Positions 31,842 through 43,600 of a DNA stretch of 64,000 nt are shown here, in pieces; within the stretch, counting starts at the first letter, position 1, and each line of letters begins with the position of its first letter. Origin of the DNA: Prionace glauca (lineage: Eukaryota; Chordata; Chondrichthyes; Carcharhiniformes; Carcharhinidae); assembly GCA_037974335.1 (NCBI GenBank), contig CM075736.1, positions 477,684 through 541,683 on the forward strand. The letters are read 5' to 3'. Position numbers and translations under genes: made by a program. The notes below the pieces were generated by a model that saw only the letters and a program-made list of their open reading frames with translations, made no database searches and was not told the origin of the DNA.

Positions 31842-32174
31842 ATTGGAGTACGTCGAACATTACAGCACAATACAGGCCCTTCGGCCCTGGATGTTGTGCC
31901 AAGTTATGTCAAGCCCAAGATTAAACTATCGCACTCTCTATCATTCTGATGCGCTCCAGGTGCTTATCCAATAACCGCCTGAAAGTTCCTAAAGTGTCCG
32001 ACTCCATTATCACAGCGGACGGTGCATTCCACTTCCCAGCCACTCTCTGAGCAAAGAATCTACCTCAGACATCCCTCCGATTTCTCCCACTATCAACCTT
32101 AGAGTTATGCCCCTAGTAACAGCTGCATCTACCCGAAGAAATAGTCTTTGCACGTCCACTCTATCAATCCCCTA
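31842..32174 (-). mobile_element. CR1-like LINE 3' end, antisense (unit 2)
   Basis: As at 8226-8520 but retaining the 42 bases missing there. Confidence 0.7.
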
Positions 32175-32179
32175 AATAA

Positions 32180-32374
32180 AGTCTGCACATTCTTCCCCGT
32201 GTCTGTGTGGGTTTCCTCCGGGTGCTCCAGGTTTCCTCCCACTGTCCAAAAGATGTGCTGGAATGGGTTCATTGGCCATGCTAAATTGCCCCTTAATGTC
32301 CCAGGATGTATAAGTTAAATGGATTGGCCATGCTAAATTACCCCATCAGTGTCCAAAGATGTGTAGGTTCGGTG
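32180..32374 (+). mobile_element. SINE body fragment (unit 2)
   Basis: Copy of 8526-8720. Confidence 0.65.
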
Positions 32375-32459
32375 GATCAGTCATGTGTGGAGTCTCAATC
32401 TTTCTCTACACCCGAGCTGTGACTGTTACACTACATTCTGCACTCACTCATTTCATAAG

Positions 32460-34012
32460 AACATAAGAAATAGGAGCAGGAGTAGGCCATCTGGCCCTTC
32501 GAGCCTGCCCCGCCATTCAATAAGATCATGGCTGATCTGTCGTGACTCAGCTGCACCTTCCCGCCCTCTCCCCATAACCCTTAATCTCCTCTCTTCTCCC
32601 AGGGGTCGGTGCTGGGGCCTCAGCTATTTACCATTTATATAGATGATCTGGAGGAGGGAACCGAGTGCAGGGTGTCGATGACACCAAGATTGGGGGAAAG
32701 GCAAGTTGTGCGGAGGGTGTGGAGAGTCTGCAGAAGGATCTAGATAGGCTGGGCGAATGGGCCAGGAAATGGCAAATGGAATTTAATGTTGGCAAGTGTG
32801 AGGTGGTCCACTTTGGTAGGAGGAATGGTAGGAAGGACTATTACTTACGGGGCGAAAAACTGCAGCAGGCGACGGTGCAGAGGGACCTCGGGGTCCTTGT
32901 GCATGAGTCGCAAAAACCCAGCTTGCAGGTGCAGCAGGTGGTCAGGAAGGCGAATGGGATGCTGGCCTTCATAGCGAAGGGGATTGAATATAAAAGTAGG
33001 GAGGTCTTGCTGCAGCTGTATAGGGCATTGGTGAGGCCGCAGCTGGAGTACTGTGTGCAGTTTTGGGCGCCGCACCTGCGCAAGGATGTTTTGGCCCTGG
33101 AGGGAGTGCAGAGGAGGTTTACTCGGCTGATACCGGAGTTGAGGGGATTGAGCTATGAGGAGAGGCTGAATAAACTAGGCTTGTACTCGTTAGAGTTTAG
33201 AAGAATGAGGGGAGATCTCATTGAGACGTATAAGATGATGAATGGGATGGATAGGATAGAGGTGGAGAGACTGTTCCCGCTCAAAAAAGACAGTAGGACT
33301 AGGGGGCACAGCCTCAAGATAAAGGGGGGGGCGGTTTAGAACAGAGTTGAGGAGGAACTTCTTCACTCAAAGGGTGGTGAATCTCTGGAATTCTCTGCCC
33401 GTTGAAGTGGTGGAGGCTGCCTCGCTAAATATTTTTAAGAAACGGGTTGATGGGTTTTTGATAAGAGAAGGGATTAAGAGTTATGGGGAGAGGGCGGGAA
33501 GGTGGAGCTGAGTCACGACAGATCAGCCATGATCTTATTGAATGGCGGGGCAGGCTCGAAGGGCCAGATGGCCTACTCCTGCTCCTATTTCTTATGTTCT
33601 TATGTTCTTATCAAAAACCCATCAACCCGTTTCTTAAAAATATTTAGCGAGGCAGCCTCCACCACTTCAACGGGCAGAGAATTCCAGAGATTCACCACCC
33701 TTTGAGTGAAGAAGTTCCTCCTCAACTCTGTTCTAAACCGCCTCCCCTTTATCTTGAGGCTGTGCCCCCTAGTCCTACTGTCTTTTTTGAGCGGGAACAG
33801 TCTCTCCACCTCTATCCTATCCATCCCATTCATCATCTTATACATCTCAATGAGATCTCCCCTCATTCTTCTAAACTCTAACGAGTACAAGCCTAGTTTA
33901 TTCAGCCTCTCCTCATAGCTCAATCCCCTCAACTCCGGTATCAGCCTAGTAAACCTCCTCTGCACTCCCTCCAGGGCCAAAATATCCTTGCGCAGGTGCG
34001 GCGCCCCTCTAC
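32460..34012 (-). mobile_element. CR1 LINE, antisense, split by a second CR1
   Basis: 32460-32598 and 33609-34012 together equal the uninterrupted copy at 8806-9344 in unit 1. Confidence 0.92.
32599..33608 (+). mobile_element. CR1 LINE fragment inserted in unit 2 only
   Basis: About 1.01 kb of sense CR1 from the [20 protein letters not shown] region to the tail, ending with two tgttctta repeats. Very close to the full-length CR1 at 59067-63626. Frame mostly open over 32665-33339. The equivalent site in unit 1 (near 8940) is empty. No clear target-site duplication. Confidence 0.92.
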
Positions 34013-35058
34013 ATACGGCATGCTTTGTCAATACCACGTGCAAGAAACAATACTTTTCACTGTATACTAATACATATGAGATACATAATAAATACAATCC
34101 TAACCAGGGGAGGGGAAGTAAGATACTCTGTCTAAATGGCCTCTTCTGCACTGTAGGGATTCTATGATGATATTGTAACTGGATAGAAAGGCAGACAGAC
34201 AATCTATCAAGGGGACACTGAATATTGAAGCAGATTCGCAAGGTTTAATGGGTGACTCCAAAGCCAGCACATCATTTTCTGTATGACTGTCGTGTGGGTA
34301 AATTAGACAGAAAAGCAATGATTAACATGGAACTTGAAAAACATTGCTGACTGTGTATTTTTGCCCCATGCGGTGAGTGTTGGTCGAATCACAAGTAAGC
34401 CCAGAGGTAAACTGAGCACAAAAGCCCAAACTAATTTCGCCGGGGAGTCTCAGATTGCGTCAGTCCAGTAATAGATTTAGTCCCAATACTAAATTTACCC
34501 AGTATCAGTACCAGATATTGAGAGTGTAACGAGAACGGAAAGGAAGGATTGATAGAAATTCAAGTCTCTTTGTTCGAAACGCTGCTGGAAAGTGCCAGTG
34601 TTTCAATCTCTCACGCGGACAGGATTAAAGAAATGAATTCCCGCACACGATCCACTGCATCGACACACAGGCAAGAATAGGGATTTGAGAGCAGTGAAGC
34701 TTTCAGTATTTCAGGAATTTCAACTGTGTGTCAATAATGGAAAGTTCTGCAAACAAAAGACCTGTTTCGGCTGATTGAGAGAGAGGTAGCCACACAATGT
34801 AATCATTCCGGAACAAGAGGCAACTCGGAATCTGGTTCGATCGCAACAACATCACAAGTCACCCCTCAGCACTTCAGAATGTTTTCATTCCCCCCCCACA
34901 ACATTACTTTCAACATCCAAATATCTCCCAACTAAAGCATCTGTGGAGTTATCCAGACATGCAAATCACATTGGTTCAAAGTGCTGGGGGCAAACAGAAT
35001 TCAACTCGGAATCTTAAATGTGCCGTAAATATTCTGTGCGCTGGGTAAGAGCTGTGCA
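34013..35058. other. No gene seen (unit 2)
   Basis: Copy of 9345-10390. Confidence 0.45.
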
Positions 35059-35468
35059 TGCTGCTACACACAAACACACAGGAACACACCTGAGTGCATG
35101 CACACATATATGCACAAGCATACACAGGCACACACACACGCAAACACCACACCTGTGTGCATGCACACACACACACGCAAACCCATACCTGGTGCATGCA
35201 CACACATGTTCATGCATGCACGGGCACAAGTTTGTGGGCACATACGCACACATACAAACACACGCCTGTGCGTATGTACACAGGCATGCATTTGCACACC
35301 TGTGCAACGCACATCTATACACATTCACCCAACTGTGTGCATGCACACATCTGTTACAGGCACACACACTTGTGAAAGTACACATAGCTATATACACATG
35401 TATGCATGTGGACATGCGCACACACACACAGCTGTGTCTGCACATCTGTGAGTACAGACATAGACAGA
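35059..35468. repeat. Degenerate CA-rich region (unit 2)
   Basis: Copy of 10391-10800 with very few changes, notable for a microsatellite-like tract and consistent with a recent duplication. Confidence 0.85.
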
Positions 35469-35797
35469 CTCAGAGCTGCACCTTTCAAAGCTTGATTCAA
35501 AAGCTTTATTGTGTTTCCTTCAGAAAGTTTTCCAATGTCTGCAGCACTAAGAAACAAAAAACAATAATCAGATTATGCCTGCCATCTTACATAGCCAGCT
35601 GCTGGCTCCAGCTCCAGTATGTGTGGAATCTCAGCTGGAATGGCTTTTTCAGTTTCCCCGTCATACGAACTGTTTCAATTTTGCCAGAGCCGGATCTTTT
35701 TGAGTCCACGGCCAAATTGTATTTGCTGCCACTGGGAGAGTTTCCAAAAAGTTAATTGTCATCACCATCTCTTCCATTGGGGGTACAAGTGGAGTGT

Positions 35798-37688
35798 CGA
35801 TCTGTAGTAACTCCATGGTGTTAGTGATTCAGCCTCCTGGACGGTGGTCCAGTTGATAATTAGAGGCAGCCAAGAATGAAGTTCATCATTGGATTCAGGC
35901 TGATGCCATGGGTGACACCACCTTGTCATCCTTTAGCAATCTGAGTAGTGGTTTGTGGTCTGTGACAATGATTAACTTTCACCCTTACAGCTCCTGGTGG
36001 AATATCTCAACCCCGAATATTCCCGCGAACCCTTTTTCAATGTGGAGTATTTGTGTTCTGAGATCGCCAAGGTCATGGAAGTGTACACGATTGGGTGTAC
36101 ATCTTCAATTGGCCACCCATGTACAAATACCACCCCAATTCTGTATGGGGTTGCATTGCAGGTCAGTAATAGTTCTTTCCTGGGATCGTAATGTGCAAGA
36201 ACATTCGACAAGGAAAGCTGTTGTTCTACTTTATGGAAAGCCAAGGATTGAGTGGAAGCGCACTCCCAAGGCTGATCTTTTTTAGTAGTTGGTGTAACGG
36301 GGCCAGGATGGAGGCAAATTGGGTATAAATTTCCCAAATTGGGTTACCAACTCCAAAAATGATCTTATCTCTTGAGTGGACATGGGACGCCTTTGATTGC
36401 CCGCATCTTGTCTTCCAAGGAGTGTACATCAGACTTGTCCAATCTGTTGCCCAGTTGGGTCATTTGGGGGACTTGAGGTACACAATTCTCCTTTCTTAGG
36501 TGTACGCCTATTGTCGAAAATTGACTTTGAAATTCCTCAAGGTTCTCTAAACCTTTTTTAAAGTTAAACTTTATTCATTAGTGTCACAAGTCGACTTACA
36601 TTAACACTGCAATGAAGTTACTGTGAAAATCCCCCAGTTGCCACACTCTGGCGCCAGTTCATGTACACTGAGGGAGAATTTAGCACGGCCAATGTACCTA
36701 ACCAGCGCGTCTTTCGGACTGCGGGAGTAAACCGGAGCACCCGGAGGAAACTCCTTATTCGTTTTTCCTGTTATGAGGACATCATCCAGATAAACAGCTA
36801 CCTGAGGCAGACGATATAAGATGTTTTCCATTGTCTGCTGTAAAATCATGCAGGCTAACGATACCCCAAATAATAATCTAGTGTACTGGTAAAGGCTTTT
36901 ATGGGTATGAATTGTTGAATATTGGTGGGAATTCTCATCCAGTTGTGTTTGTAAGTAAGCGTGACTCATCAAATTTCGAAGAGTGCTCCTGCCAACTTTA
37001 CATACAAGTCCTTGATCTGAGGGATTGGGTATTTATCCAGCTGCGAGAAATGGTTTACCATTTGTTTAAAATCCCCGTAAAGGATCTAGATTCAGAACTG
37101 GTCCATATGGTGCTGTGCTGGTTTGATGATCCCTTCACGCTCCAGTCTCCAGATTTAAGTTTCAATGTTTTCTCGGAAGGTAAATGGTACTGGGCGGGCC
37201 TTGCAAAATTGCAGAATTGCTTCCTGATCAATTTGTAAGGTTGCCTTGGCTCCTTTGATAGTCCCTAGGCCCTCCTGGAAAACTTCAGGGTATTTAAGCA
37301 GGACTTCACTAAGATGGCCATTTTTTTAAATGTTATGGGGCCGTGTTTTACTAAATCTATGTCTTGTAGGGCTCTTTGCTGTTTAGGCTCCACATACTAG
37401 AAACAATTACAATGTACCCCCAGGCGGGATTCTGAAGGGACATGAGACTGATTGATTGCAGTTTGGCTTTGTTTTGGGGATGTGCTGTGGACAGACCTGA
37501 AGGTTTGTGTATCTGGATGCTTCCTGAGTGAGGCTATGTAATCGCCTGCGTTCAAATTGTGGTCCCCGAACTCAGTCAAACCGGCGTGGGGTGTCCACTT
37601 CCATCGGGATATCTTGCCACTCATACGCTCCGCTAGCAGCATTTTCCAATGGTGAGGCCAATGTAAGGCTGTAGCACCTGTGTGAAGT
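35798..37688 (-). mobile_element. Ty3/Gypsy fossil, pol region (unit 2)
   Basis: RT and RNase H signatures as in unit 1. Broken, no LTRs seen. Carries the same nested SINE fragment (36561-36760). Confidence 0.8.
36561..36760 (-). mobile_element. SINE fragment inside the Gypsy fossil (unit 2)
   Basis: Copy of 11893-12092. Confidence 0.75.
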
Positions 37689-37824
37689 CAAGTTAAGCTT
37701 CAGTTAATAGATATTTTTGAATCGTTCCATTTTTAATCCCACAAACCAGGAGGTCTCTAAGCATCTCATTAAACCAAATTTACATGCTTCCACCAGTCAG
37801 CTTATGCTCGTTAGGAAACCAATT

Positions 37825-38126
37825 TCTCTTTATTTATTTATTATAGTCACAAGTCGGCTTTCATTAACACAGCAATTAAGTTATTGTGAAAATCTCCCAG
37901 TCTCCACACTCTGGTGCGAGTTTGGATACACTGAGTGATGGTCACTGCCCTTAACCGGCACGTCTTTCAGACTGTGGGAGAAAATCGGAGCACCCAGAGG
38001 AAACCCACGCAGACATGGGAAGAACATGCAGACTCAACACAGACAGTGACCCGAGCCAGGAATCGAACCCAGGTCCCTGGAGCTGTGAAGCAGCAGTGCT
38101 AACCACTGTGCTACTGTGCCGCCTTT
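37825..38126 (-). mobile_element. tRNA-derived SINE, alternative tail (unit 2)
   Basis: Copy of 13157-13458. Confidence 0.85.
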
Positions 38127-39180
38127 AAGAGCCCGTGGTGTAGGAGGCAAGATACCAGCATGGATAGAAGATTGGTTGACTGGGCGAAGGCAGAGAGTGG
38201 GGGTAAAGGGGTCTTTTTCAGGATGGCAGTCAGTGACTAGTGGAGTTCCACAGGGTCCACAAGTTTTTACTTTATATATCAATGATCCAGATGAAAGAAT
38301 TAAAGGCACTGTGGCTACGATTACAAACGAAACAAAGATAGGTGGAGGGACAGGTAATATCGAAGAGGCGGAAGGACAGGTTAGGAAAATGAGCAAAGAA
38401 GTTGCAGACAGAATACAATGTGTGAGATTGTGAACTTTGGTAGGAGGAATAGAGGCATAGACTATTTTCTAGATGGAGAGAGAATTCAGAAATCGGAAGC
38501 GCAAAGGGATCTGGGAGTCTTAATTCAGGATTCCCTTGAGGTTAATTTGCAGGTTCAGTCTTAGGACTAGAATATAAAAGCAAGGGTGTACTGCTCAGGC
38601 TTTATAAGGCTCTAGTCAGACCACGTTTAGAATATTGTGAGCAATTTTGGGTCCAGTATCGAAGGAAAGATGTGCTGGCTGTAGAGGGTTCAGAGGAGGT
38701 TCACGAGAATGATCCCAGGAATGAAAAGCTTAACGTACAAGGAGCGTCTGAGGACTCTGGGTCAGTACTCGATGGAATTTAGAAAGCTGAGGAGGGGAAT
38801 CTCATTGAAACTTACAGAATAATGAAAGACATGGATAGAGTGGACATGGGGAAAGATGTTTCCATTAGTGGGAGAGACTAGGATCCAAAGGCACAGCCTC
38901 AGAGTAGAGCGGCGACCCTTCAGAACTGAGATCAGGAGGAATTTCTTCAGCAAGAGGATTGAGAGTCTCTGGAATTCATTGCCACAGAAGGCTGTGGAGG
39001 CCAGGTCACAGTGCATTTAAGACAGAGACAGATAGGTTCTTGATTGGTAAAAGGATCACTGGGAAAAAGCGGGAGAATGGAGTTGAGAAACTTATCAGCC
39101 ATGATGTCATGCTGGAGCAGTCTCAATGGGCTAAATTACCTAATTCTGCTCCTATATCCTGTGGTCTTATAGAGGACAGT
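38127..39180 (+). mobile_element. Diverged CR1 LINE, 3' part (unit 2)
   Basis: Copy of 13459-14512. Confidence 0.85.
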
Positions 39181-39387
39181 GGAGGGAGGGTCATGGGATA
39201 CTTTAATTTGGAGTTAAACAGATTTTTATTGATAAGGAAGTCATAGGGTTTTGAGGGCGGGTAGTAGTGTGAAGAAACAGGGAAATAAAATCGAGGCCAC
39301 TGTCGAGTCGGCCATTATCCGGTCAAACGGTGATGCAGGGTTGAGGAGCTGAACGGCTTACTGCTGTTCCTAATTTCTAAGTTCCTG

Positions 39388-40328
39388 TGTCTTGCATCAG
39401 CAGAACAAACTGTACACAGTACTCAATGTTTGGTCTGGCCCATGCTCCACCTACATTTCAGCAAGACTTTTTTCCTCTTATTCTCCGAGCAAATTGCAAT
39501 AAAGGCCAACATCCCATTTACCTTGTTGACTGTTTGCAGTACCTGGGTGTTAACTTGGTGATTTGGGTACAAATCTCTCCAAATGCCTTTCACTGGCCTC
39601 TCAGCTTTTCCATTCTTCCAAACCATTTCCCACATTATATTCCATCTGCCACCATTATTTCCTGATGTGGAGATGCTGGTGTTGGACTGGTGTGGGAGAT
39701 TCTCTCCAGCCAGTGCTGTGCAGTGTCAGTGGTACACACCAGTTCAACAGCTACCATCGACACTGCAAACTGCTGGCTCAAAGTGGAGAGGATCTCCAAG
39801 AAGATCGTGTCTATCACCACTCACCTGATGAAGGAGCAGCATTCCGAAAGCTCGTGATTCCAAATAAACCTGTTGGATTTTAATCTGCTGTTGTGTGATT
39901 TCTTATTGTACCCATTATTTCCCGATTACTGAACTGGCCAAGATCTGTTTGCAACCCCAGTGTCCTCCTCACAGCTTACTCTCCTACTTTCTATCATCAG
40001 TAAACTTGGACATATCGCACTCTCCTCCCTGATCAAAGTCACTGATAGGGATTGTGAATATCTGAGGCTCCAGCACTGATCCCTGCAGCACCAGTTACAT
40101 CCTGCCAACCAAAAATCACCCATTTGTTCCTCCTCTGTTTCTGTCCATTAACCGATCCTCAATCCATGCTAGATTACCCCCAATACCCTGAGCCTGTATC
40201 TTGTGGAACAACCTGTTGTGTGACACCTTATCAAACACCTTCTGAAATTCCAGATACATTCCTCATCCACTGGTTCTCCCAGTGGGATAATATTTGCTCC
40301 TTTCCAATCCACGGGGACTGTTCAACGG
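39388..40328 (-). mobile_element. Diverged CR1 LINE, antisense, split by a PLE (unit 2)
   Basis: Copy of 14720-15660. Confidence 0.85.
39663..39911 (+). mobile_element. Short Penelope-like element (unit 2)
   Basis: Copy of 14995-15243 with the same ccattatttcc flanks, so it predates the unit duplication. Confidence 0.85.
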
Positions 40329-40498
40329 CGAGAGGATAACAAGCTGGAAGTGAGTGGTTAACGCTGCTCAATGATAGGGTGGATTGAAGTATCCTCACAG
40401 CTCAGTAAATGGACAGTTCTAGAGTTCAGTAACATTGAACAAACATTATAAACCAAAAACAGGATTCAATGGAAACAGTGGAACATTCTGGAACTCAC

Positions 40499-40613
40499 CA
40501 TCGTTAGCACTTTCAGAATATATAAATCCCAATTCCAGCAACAGCAAAAATAGCAACAAAAATTCCAATTCCAATTCCTAATCCAACTCTTGTTCTAGTA
40601 GAGGGTTCGGGAC
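40499..40613 (-). CDS. Gene B exon 5: stalk and transmembrane helix
   Basis: Identical to gene A exon 5, including the stop and the gtgagt donor 14 bases beyond it. Confidence 0.8.
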
Positions 40614-43600
40614 CTAGAGACAGAATGAAGCCATTAACAGACTGGGACACACTCACAAAACTAACAGCAGAGACCTTCAGCATCGAGTATTTCAGAACCA
40701 TCCCCAGTACAAACAGATCCCTGGTTAATTCTAGTCCTGGAGGGATGTGTGAGGTTAGACACCAATAATCTCACACACACCAGGCCGCTCCACAGCTCCT
40801 TGCACACAGACACTGCCCCATAATGTGACCGATACATGCTTTCCAATAGAGATAACTGGTCATTGAGCAGCAATAGTCCCCCACTGCACCCATGCACCAC
40901 CCCCTGCCCCCTAGCCCCCTCTCCCCCGCACCCGCACCGCCCCCACCACTGCAGCCCCCCCTCCCCCCAATAAACTGATTTTAAATTCTGAAACTGAGAC
41001 AGTGGGATTTGAACTCACATTCTCTGGATTATTAGTCCAGGTCTCTGGATTATTAGTCTACTAACATAACCACTGCACAACTGAACACATAAAAATTAGA
41101 GATTAAATACAGAAAACCTGAAACAGAAATCTCTCACCTGTTATAGAGAGACGGATGAGATCAAATTGCTCCCAATAACAGCCTGTCTCCAGCCTCTTGT
41201 AAATCTGACACTGATAATCATTCTGGTCTGACTCCCTGAGGTCAGAGAGCAGGACTGACCAGTTTCCTTGTTCCAGTTGATCTTTGAATAACTTTGTTCG
41301 GTTTCTGAACCGTGGATCTTGTTGTGTCAAATCATCGTTTCCATTGACCACTCTGTGTAAGATATCACCCTTGGTGGTTCCCCAGATTCCCAGTAAATCT
41401 GAGATGGTAACATTCCCTTTGTAGGTACAGGGCAGCACAACCTGCTCCCCAAGGAACCCAGAAACTGGGACAGGCGAGTCACCTGGAAAAGATTGGAAGT
41501 ATTTATAAATGGATATAATCTCCTTGTTGAGCTCCATATCTGTTGAGCTCCTTGTGTAGGGATATGGGGATAGGGTCTGGGTGGGATTGTGTTCGGTGCA
41601 GACTCGATGGGCCGAAGGGCCTGTTTCTGCACTGTAGGGTTCTATATCTGAGGGACAGGAAGGTGAGACTCAGAAACAGAAATAACAATTCCAGGTAATT
41701 TAAGGACCAGTTACAGGTAACAGTGACCCGCACCACTCACTCCCACACAATCATTCTTTGGTAAATTGTCACACAACATTTCAAACCTTCCAGTGTTACT
41801 CACTGTCTATCCAGTGAAACAACTGCAGAAATGTTCAAAAGACTCTAAGTCATTTTAATATCATCACCATATCATAAATATGGAACATCTGAAATAGGAA
41901 CCTCTCACCTGTTACAAAGAGATCGACTGAATCAATTTTCTCCAAATGAATTTGTTTATCAATCTTGTGGATCCAACACTCGTACTGGCTCTGGTCTGAT
42001 TCCCTGAGGTCAGAGAGCAGGACTGACCAGTTTCCTTGTTCCAGTTGATCTTTGAACAGCTTTGTTCTGTTTCTGAACCGTGGATCTTGTTTCCTCAAAT
42101 CATCGCTTCCATTGATAAACTCGTGCAAAAATTCACGTTTGGGTGTCCCCCAGATTACCAGTAAATCTGAGACTGGGATATTCCCTTTGTAGGTACAGGG
42201 CAGCACAACCTGCTTCCCAAGGAACCCAGAAACTGGGAAATGTGAAACACCTGGAAAAGATTGGAAGTATTTATCCACAGATATAACCTCCGTGCTGGTA
42301 CATTACATCCCAAGCTTCACATGGTTACACTGCAATGCTCGATTTACAAGAAGCACTGATCAGTACCTCACTGCTTTCATTTGTGTGGGAAGGTTAAAGC
42401 TCAGACATTGAGAGCCTTTAACTAAAACCAGCTTGTGCTGGATATTTGTAAGCACAGAGCAGCTGGACAACACTTTGAATCACATGTTTTCCATTTGTAC
42501 ACGTGCTGGGAGAACAGATCAGGATATTGGTCACCTCCCCTTGGGAGAAAAATCACAGACTGGGGAGGTGGACAATGTGAGGTGGAACTCAGGAGCTGAA
42601 AACTGACCCTGAAATGTAAAGGTCGGATTTATCAATGTCTATCTGATCCCAGGCTCCTGATTCCAGAGCTCAGGATCTCATCCCAGTCCCTTTCGATTCC
42701 CATCTGAGACCCACTGGCTCTCAGGCACCCATCCCAGTGTTATCCAGTCTCCCATCCCAGTGTCACTGAGTGTTGCTCAGTGTCCAGATCCCACTGTTCA
42801 CATCACAGGGGTTAATGTGAAGACATTAACTTCCCTCCTTTCAGTTCTGATGATCATTGTGTGTGATGTGAAACTACCGTGTCCACTTCCTCAATGGCTC
42901 CACTGGCAGGACACACAGCACCTTAAAGCTAGATGTATTCCTGACCCCCCCACCCTGTGATCAGTGCTGAAATGTTCCAGCAGTCACAGCTCTTACCTGA
43001 AACATCAGCAACAACACTCAGCAACAGCAGCAACAGGAGTCTGTGGAACTTGTGTCCCTGCAACAAGAAAACACAGTGACCCCCTTTATAGAACATAGAA
43101 CATTACAGCGCAGAACAGGCCCTTCGGCCCACGATGTTGTGCCGACCAGTTAAAAAACAATGACCCTCTAACCTAAACCAATCCCTTTTCGTCCATAAAC
43201 CCATCCACGGATCTCTTAAACGCCCCCAAACTAGGCGCATTTACAACTGCAGCAGGCAGGGCATTCCAATCCCTCACCACCCTCTGGGTAAAGAACCTCC
43301 CCCCTGACATCAGTCCTATAACTACCCCCCCTTAATTTAAAGCCATGCCCCCTCGTGCTAGCTTTCTCCGTCTGAGGAAAAAGGCTATCACTGTCCACCC
43401 TATCTAAACCTCTAATCATCTTATATCTTTCAATAAGATCCCCTCTTAGCCGCCTTCTTTCCAGCGAAAACAACCCCAAATCCCTCAGTCTCTCCTCATA
43501 GTGCCATTACGCACCGTCAGAGGGTCAGCGCTGAGGGAGCACCGCGCTGGGCGTTTGTCTGACTTTGTTCCAGAATATCCCACTAGATTTTTTTGTAATT

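Noticed and set aside
32665-33339. Host gene of 224 aa
   Set aside because: It is the C-terminal RT region of a young 5'-truncated CR1 LINE.
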